A stretch of 9,351 nucleotides of DNA from Promethearchaeota archaeon. GTDB lineage: Archaea; Asgardarchaeota; Lokiarchaeia; Sigyniarchaeales; SOKP01. Where the stretch lies: contig JAUWZR010000092.1 in assembly GCA_030615235.1 (NCBI GenBank), positions 1-9,351 on the forward strand, read 5' to 3'. A model generated the notes under the pieces. It made no database searches. It was not told where the DNA came from and saw only the letters and a list, made by a program, of their open reading frames with translations. A program made the translations under genes and the position numbers. This document shows positions 5,768-9,351 of this stretch, in pieces; position 1 is the first letter of the stretch; each line of letters opens with the position of its first letter.

Positions 5768-6985
5768 ATGTTTGATTATAAATCTTATAAAGATGTTGAT
5801 TTAAAAGGAAAGAAAATTTTGATGAGAGTTGATATTAACTCTAATATCGATATTGAAAATAACAGAATTCGCGAATCACCTCGTATTCACGCTCTAATCC
5901 CCTCATTAGAAGAACTTAAAGATAGTGCTGTAGTAGTTATGGCACACCAATCTCGTCCAGGAGCTAAAGACTTTACATCTTTGGAGCTACATGCTGAAGA
6001 AATAAGAAAACTATTAGATCGTCCAGTAAAGTACGTTGATGATGTTTTTGGTGAGAAGGCAATTAACGCAATTAAAGATCTTAATGTGGGTGAAGTATTA
6101 GTTCTTAATAATGTGCGCACTTGGGAACTTGAAACTAAACAATTTAAAGATTTCTCCGAAGCTGAAGAATTAGAAATGATTCAAACTCTGGCGCCACTAT
6201 TCGATTATTTTATCGCAGATGCGTTTGGTGCGGCACATAGAGCACAACCTTCGATAATTGGATGGCCTACCTTACTTGCAGGTCCTACGACAGTTAAAGA
6301 ATTTAAATACATGAGTAAAATAATAGAAAACCCAGAAAAACCTATGGTCATGCTTATTGGAGGGGCGAAAGCAATAGATAAATTTAAAGCTATGAAATTT
6401 AATTTTGAAAACGAAAAACTTGATTACGCACTTTGCTCCGGCTTAACGGCAATCTTAATTATGGAAGCTATAGGAATCGAAACTGGGGAACCTAATAAGG
6501 CGGCAATAGCAAAAGATTTAGAAAAGGCAAAAGAGGACATCAAGGAAACCTACGAAAAATTCAAAGAAAAGATAATTTTACCAAAAGATTTGATAATTGA
6601 CGATAATGGCAACAGAAAAGCAATTAATATCGACGAATTAAAGAAATATAATGCCGTAACTGGTGATATTGGACCTAAAACGACGGAAGATTTCAAAAGT
6701 ATAATCATTAAAGCTAAAACTATCATCGCTAACGGTCCACCAGGAATATTTGAAAAAGAAGTATTTAGAAAAGGAACATTTGACATGGTTGAAGCAATGG
6801 CTGAAGCTGCTAAAACTGGGGGAGCGCTTGCCGTAATTGGAGGTGGAGAAATGGGAACTGCAGCAGAAATGTCTGGGTATGCAAAGGATGTTTCATTTAT
6901 TTCTACTGGCGGAGGTGCCTTGTTAGAAATATTATCTGGAAAGGATGTACCAATGGTTAGAGCTTTAAGAGAGAAAAAACCATAA
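5768..6985 (+). CDS. pgk: Phosphoglycerate kinase
   Basis: Transfers the acyl phosphate of 1,3-bisphosphoglycerate to ADP, giving ATP and 3-phosphoglycerate; reversible, used in glycolysis and gluconeogenesis in the cytoplasm. At 405 residues it has normal archaeal length. N-domain (3PG-binding) motifs: RVDIN (20-24), AHQSRPG (59-65), VLVLNNVR (110-117) and DAFGAAHRAQPS (151-162). C-domain (nucleotide-binding) motifs: GGAKAIDK (198-205), ANGPPGIFE (321-329), GGGEMGT (358-364) and STGGGALLEILSGK (379-392). A few positions differ from the commonest forms (LNNVR for LENVR, GGAKAIDK for GGAKVxDK), but the key basic, glycine-rich and phosphate-contacting residues are present, so it should be active. 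The ATG is supported by GAGTGA six bases upstream. It has its own promoter-like element and a T8 run after the stop, suggesting a single-gene unit. Confidence 0.97.
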   Translation: MFDYKSYKDVDLKGKKILMRVDINSNIDIENNRIRESPRIHALIPSLEELKDSAVVVMAHQSRPGAKDFTSLELHAEEIRKLLDRPVKYVDDVFGEKAINAIKDLNVGEVLVLNNVRTWELETKQFKDFSEAEELEMIQTLAPLFDYFIADAFGAAHRAQPSIIGWPTLLAGPTTVKEFKYMSKIIENPEKPMVMLIGGAKAIDKFKAMKFNFENEKLDYALCSGLTAILIMEAIGIETGEPNKAAIAKDLEKAKEDIKETYEKFKEKIILPKDLIIDDNGNRKAINIDELKKYNAVTGDIGPKTTEDFKSIIIKAKTIIANGPPGIFEKEVFRKGTFDMVEAMAEAAKTGGALAVIGGGEMGTAAEMSGYAKDVSFISTGGGALLEILSGKDVPMVRALREKKP

Positions 6986-7010
6986 AATATTTTATAAATA
7001 ATTTTTTTTA
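6986..7010 (+). terminator. T-run after pgk
   Basis: A T8 run at 7002-7009 lies about 17 bases after the pgk stop codon. It fits an archaeal T-run terminator and argues that the HAD gene 129 bases downstream has its own promoter, though read-through is possible. Confidence 0.4.
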
Positions 7011-7114
7011 CTATTTTAAAAAGAAAATCTTCTCTAATATTAAATTAAAAAAACTTACTATCAACAATTTTATCATATTATTAAATCTCATTTCAAATTG
7101 GATATTTAATTAAG

Positions 7115-7750
7115 ATGAAAAATCTAGAATATTTTATTTGGGATTTTGACGGAACTTTATTTAATACATATCCCGCCATTGTCTTAACATTAGTAAATCT
7201 GATAAAAAAAAATTATAATAAAGATTTAAATTTTAAAAATGTCAAAGAATTGTGTCAAGATAGTCTTTATTCTTGTTTTAATCAAATATCAAAAGAGTTA
7301 AAAATTGATAGAGAAAAACTTCAACAAGAATTTGCTCGTGAATATTCAAATACTAAAGAAAGTGAAGAACCCCCTTTTTCTGGTGCGATAGAAATTCTTA
7401 AATTTATTAGAAATAAAGGAGGAAAAAATTTTATTGTTACCCATCGAGGAAAAAAAAATTTATATAAACTTTTAAAATATTACAAAATGAGACATCTTTT
7501 TGAAGATATCATAACACATGAACATGGATATCCCAAAAAACCGAACCCTTCATCATTTCTTTATCTGATTGAGAAATATAAAATTCCAAGAGAAAATCTA
7601 CTCTCGATTGGTGATCGAGATATTGATATTCAGGCTGCGAGAAAAATTAACATAAATTCTTGCTATTTTAATCCTAATGGAAAAATTAATCATTTAGCTG
7701 ATTTAAACATAAAAAGTCTTTTTGAGTTAAAAAAGAAAATCAATCCTTAA
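7115..7750 (+). CDS. HAD-superfamily phosphatase (phosphoglycolate phosphatase-like)
   Basis: A 211-residue haloacid dehalogenase-family hydrolase of subfamily I. Catalytic motifs are all present: motif I WDFDGTLFNT (9-18; nucleophile Asp10, acid/base Asp12), motif II FIVTHRG (106-112; Thr109), motif III with the lysine in KKPNP (141-145), and motif IV SIGDRDIDIQ (164-173; Asp167 and Asp171 for Mg2+). The insert between motifs I and II (about residues 17-90) is helical, as in type-I caps of Gph/PpaX/YrfG-type phosphatases. The substrate cannot be read from sequence; phosphoglycolate or another small sugar phosphate is typical, and the position after pgk is only suggestive. The ATG is the first in frame; the upstream sequence is AT-rich with no clear ribosome-binding site. 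Codon use is strongly A/T-biased, somewhat more than pgk. Confidence 0.88.
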   Translation: MKNLEYFIWDFDGTLFNTYPAIVLTLVNLIKKNYNKDLNFKNVKELCQDSLYSCFNQISKELKIDREKLQQEFAREYSNTKESEEPPFSGAIEILKFIRNKGGKNFIVTHRGKKNLYKLLKYYKMRHLFEDIITHEHGYPKKPNPSSFLYLIEKYKIPRENLLSIGDRDIDIQAARKININSCYFNPNGKINHLADLNIKSLFELKKKINP

Positions 7751-7754
7751 TTGA

Positions 7755-7805
7755 TTCTTGTATCTACAATTTCACAAGAAAACTAATAAATTATTTATTT
7801 TTTAA
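7755..7805 (+). terminator. Hairpin plus T-rich tract after the HAD gene
   Basis: TTCTTGT (7755-7761) and ACAAGAA (7774-7780) form a perfect 7-bp inverted repeat with a 12-base loop just after the stop. A T-rich tract (7791-7803) follows. A likely transcription end before the tRNA promoter. Confidence 0.45.
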
Positions 7806-7837
7806 TAATATACAATATTTATCTCAAATTGTAGTAT

Positions 7838-7850
7838 TTTTTATACTTAA
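7838..7850 (+). promoter_or_regulatory. TATA-like promoter of tRNA-Val
   Basis: TTTTTATACTTAA is centred about 25 bases before the first base of the tRNA, the expected archaeal TATA position if transcription starts at or just before the mature 5' end. Confidence 0.5.
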
Positions 7851-7868
7851 ATTAGGGAAAACAATCAC

Positions 7869-7945
7869 GGGCCCGTGGTCTAGCTCGGTATGACGTCCGC
7901 TTGACGTGCGGAAGGTCGTGCGTTCAAATCGCGCCGGGCCCACCA
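7869..7945 (+). tRNA. tRNA-Val (anticodon GAC), CCA encoded
   Basis: A complete cloverleaf can be folded by hand. The acceptor stem GGGCCCG/CGGGCCC is fully paired. The D-arm contains GG in the loop. The anticodon stem TCCGC/GCGGA carries the loop TTGACGT, giving anticodon GAC at 7902-7904, which reads valine GTC and GTT. The T-arm is GTGCG-TTCAAAT-CGCGC with one G-T pair. Discriminator A (7942) and the CCA end are encoded. It is 77 bases long with no intron. The high G+C stands out from the AT-rich surroundings, as expected for a structural RNA. Start and end are set by the acceptor pairing. Confidence 0.97.
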
Positions 7946-7968
7946 TAATACAAAAAAAATGGATTAAA

Positions 7969-8448
7969 ATGCCGATAAGATTTCGCTGGACATCAAAGGA
8001 ATACATACCAATTGCTCTAATGCTATTCGGTGCGTGTGGAATTTTCCAAGTCTTGTTTATATTCTTAGCTCAATACGTACTGGGAGTAGGGAATTATTTA
8101 GTTGTAATACTAATACCGATTGTTACAACCATAGCTCTTTTTTTTGGGGTAGTTATTATATTTGAGTCTTTTGTTCAAGTTGAAAAAAGGGCGAAATTAA
8201 GAAGCCAATTTCAAAAGTCAAGGTTAGAGTTATCTAACTTTCGAAAAATACTATATTTTCCCATTATTAGGCCGATAATAATAGTTTTTCCTGTTTTTAC
8301 TATTATATTTATTAGTACTTATGGGATAAGCATGATTTTTTTAGATAAAGTTATATCATTCTTGATATCTGAAAATTTAGCAGTAATAATCTCATTACTT
8401 ATAGCTAATCTGATTGAAAAAAAATATGCAAAGATACATAGATACTAA
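7969..8448 (+). CDS. Small four-helix membrane protein, unknown function
   Basis: A 159-residue protein I do not recognise. It has a short basic N-terminus (MPIRFRWTSKEY) and four hydrophobic segments at about 12-39, 43-69, 95-124 and 127-148. The second and third are separated by a basic, charged linker (VEKRAKLRSQFQKSRLEL, about 71-88). It ends in a basic tail (IEKKYAKIHRY). By the positive-inside rule, the linker and both termini would be cytoplasmic, a consistent even-helix topology. There are no catalytic motifs. The frame is open further upstream into the tRNA gene, but that part is tRNA sequence; the ATG at 7969 is the sensible start. It begins only 23 bases after the tRNA with no room for an obvious promoter, so it may be transcribed with tRNA-Val and freed by tRNA 3' processing. 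Confidence 0.75.
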   Translation: MPIRFRWTSKEYIPIALMLFGACGIFQVLFIFLAQYVLGVGNYLVVILIPIVTTIALFFGVVIIFESFVQVEKRAKLRSQFQKSRLELSNFRKILYFPIIRPIIIVFPVFTIIFISTYGISMIFLDKVISFLISENLAVIISLLIANLIEKKYAKIHRY

Positions 8449-8460
8449 CATTTCACAAAC

Positions 8461-8502
8461 TATACAATTTTGAAAGAATTGTATATTCCAGAATATTTTT
8501 TA
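8461..8502 (+). terminator. Perfect 9-bp hairpin plus T-rich tract after the membrane protein gene
   Basis: TATACAATT (8461-8469) and AATTGTATA (8477-8485) are perfect inverted repeats with a seven-base loop, followed by a T-rich tract (ATTTTTTATTT around 8494-8504). This looks like a terminator. The symmetric arms could instead be a regulator-binding site for the next gene, whose start is about 125 bases away. Confidence 0.45.
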
Positions 8503-8608
8503 TTTATCTACTCAGTTAAACTTATTATAATAGATTGTTTAAAAATTAATTGTAACTGCTAGAAAATCTCCAATATTGATTTAAATTACAATAATAAAGC
8601 ATTTATAA

Positions 8609-9351
8609 ATGAGAAAACTCGAAGTTCGATGTCCATCTTGTTCAAATAGAGGATATATTGAAATCTCAGAGGAAGAAGTGGAAAAAGCCGCAAGAGGAGT
8701 TTATGCAGTAAATGTGTCGGAAGGAATTGCTTGTGAACACTCTTTCGTTGCTTACATCGATAAAAATCTTTCAGTAAGAGACACCTTCATGGCTGACTTT
8801 CAACTCGAGCTTCCTGAAATAACTTCCCCACGAGATAAAGAACCTGAAACTTCTACTCAATTAGAGTCAATTGATGTGAGCCTTATTAAACTTAATTTAA
8901 TAGCCTCCTTATTAGTAAACATAATTCGAGCAATTTTTTTTAGGAAACAGGTTTTGATACTTACTGATCAAACATTTATGATTGATCAAATTCACAATTT
9001 TTTTGATTATATAACAAAAAATTCCTTTGAAACGTCTATACTAGTAATATCAGAAGAGCAATACCAACCCGAGAGTTTTAAAGATTATATTGTGCTTAAA
9101 AACAACCAAATTCTTCAGGATAACGACGATATTCTTAATCCAAAGAAGATCAGTATTGAAAGATCAATTGTAAAAAAATTTTTAAAAGAATATGATCTTA
9201 TTCCAAGTATAACTTATTTGTATAATGAAATCCAAAAAACTTACGAACTTTCGGAAACAATTGCTGAAAGAGTCAAAAATTTAAAAAAGAAAGAGAAACT
9301 TATTTCTAAAGAGATAATTGAAGAGTTAGCGAATGTTTATAATGTAAAAAT
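8609..9351 (+). CDS. Unknown protein with N-terminal zinc-site-like module, cut by window end
   Basis: The frame is open from the ATG at 8609 to the window end (247 full codons, no stop), so the C-terminus is missing. The N-terminal module has RCPSC (Cys8, Cys11) and ACEHSF (Cys42, His44), a possible CxxC...CxH zinc site. It continues to FVAYIDKNLSVRDTF (46-60), a layout I associate only loosely with archaeal small-module proteins. An acidic/polar linker follows (about 68-90). Next come a hydrophobic helix (about 91-112), an alpha/beta-looking segment with beta strands VLILTD (115-120) and SILVIS (143-148), and a charged helical region rich in K and E (about 183-245). No ATPase, protease or HTH motif is clear. 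No ribosome-binding site precedes the ATG; a TATA-like stretch near 8520-8532 could be the promoter. Function not assigned. Confidence 0.75.
   Translation, partial: MRKLEVRCPSCSNRGYIEISEEEVEKAARGVYAVNVSEGIACEHSFVAYIDKNLSVRDTFMADFQLELPEITSPRDKEPETSTQLESIDVSLIKLNLIASLLVNIIRAIFFRKQVLILTDQTFMIDQIHNFFDYITKNSFETSILVISEEQYQPESFKDYIVLKNNQILQDNDDILNPKKISIERSIVKKFLKEYDLIPSITYLYNEIQKTYELSETIAERVKNLKKKEKLISKEIIEELANVYNVK

Noticed and set aside
5887..6786. Two - strand frames (77 and 78 codons) opposite pgk
   Set aside because: Antisense shadows of a strongly conserved gene.
7115..7750. HAD gene as part of a pgk operon
   Set aside because: A 129-base gap with a T8 run after pgk argues against a simple operon, so no functional link is claimed.
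7906..7968. Upstream extension of the membrane-protein frame into the tRNA gene
   Set aside because: These codons are the 3' half of tRNA-Val and its short spacer; the ATG at 7969 is the better start.
7824..8006. 60-codon frame on - across the tRNA
   Set aside because: It is antisense to the tRNA and its promoter, with no ribosome-binding site or recognisable protein pattern.
1..9351. CRISPR array, insertion sequence or prophage
   Set aside because: No regularly spaced repeats, transposase or integrase frames, or phage structural genes are visible.

Overview
The window comes from an AT-rich genome that is most probably archaeal. The phosphoglycerate kinase looks archaeal in length and motifs. 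Genes are preceded by TATA-like boxes, ribosome-binding sites are of the GGTGA type, gene ends carry T-runs, and the G+C-rich tRNA-Val has an archaeal look. A low-GC Asgard (Lokiarchaeota-like) archaeon is my best guess, but it is inference: no diagnostic Asgard marker lies in the window.

Layout. (1) Bases 1-1876 hold a nickel-pincer-nucleotide (NPN) cofactor neighbourhood: the tail of larC on +, a TPR-repeat gene on -, and larB on -. LarB and LarC catalyse the first and last steps of making the Ni-containing NPN cofactor of lactate racemase-type (LarA-like) enzymes. (2) Bases 1877-2184 are a divergent non-coding region with a TATA-like site for larB, inverted repeats and a strong ribosome-binding site. 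(3) Bases 2185-5619 hold a two-gene operon on +: a MoxR/CbbQ/CobS-type AAA+ ATPase, then a 717-residue CobT/NorD-like VWA protein with an intact MIDAS and an N-terminal HExxH motif. This is the most interesting unit in the window. (4) Bases 5768-7750 hold phosphoglycerate kinase (pgk) and a HAD-family phosphatase. (5) Bases 7869-8448 hold tRNA-Val(GAC) with encoded CCA, closely followed by a small four-helix membrane protein. (6) Bases 8609-9351 hold the start of an unrecognised protein with an N-terminal Cys/His zinc-site-like module, cut by the window end.

How the genes may work together. The AAA+/VWA pair fits the known pattern in which a ring ATPase remodels a client selected by a VWA partner (CbbQ-CbbO, NorQ-NorD, CobS-CobT, RavA-ViaA). 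No client is encoded next to it, so the target is unknown. The pair has several oddities: a Walker B Asp replaced by Asn, a zincin-like HExxH in the VWA partner, matching non-standard translation-start contexts on both genes, and the two reading frames lying in the same frame separated by one stop codon. The other genes look like metabolic or housekeeping genes of separate transcription units. I see no mobile element, CRISPR array or prophage.
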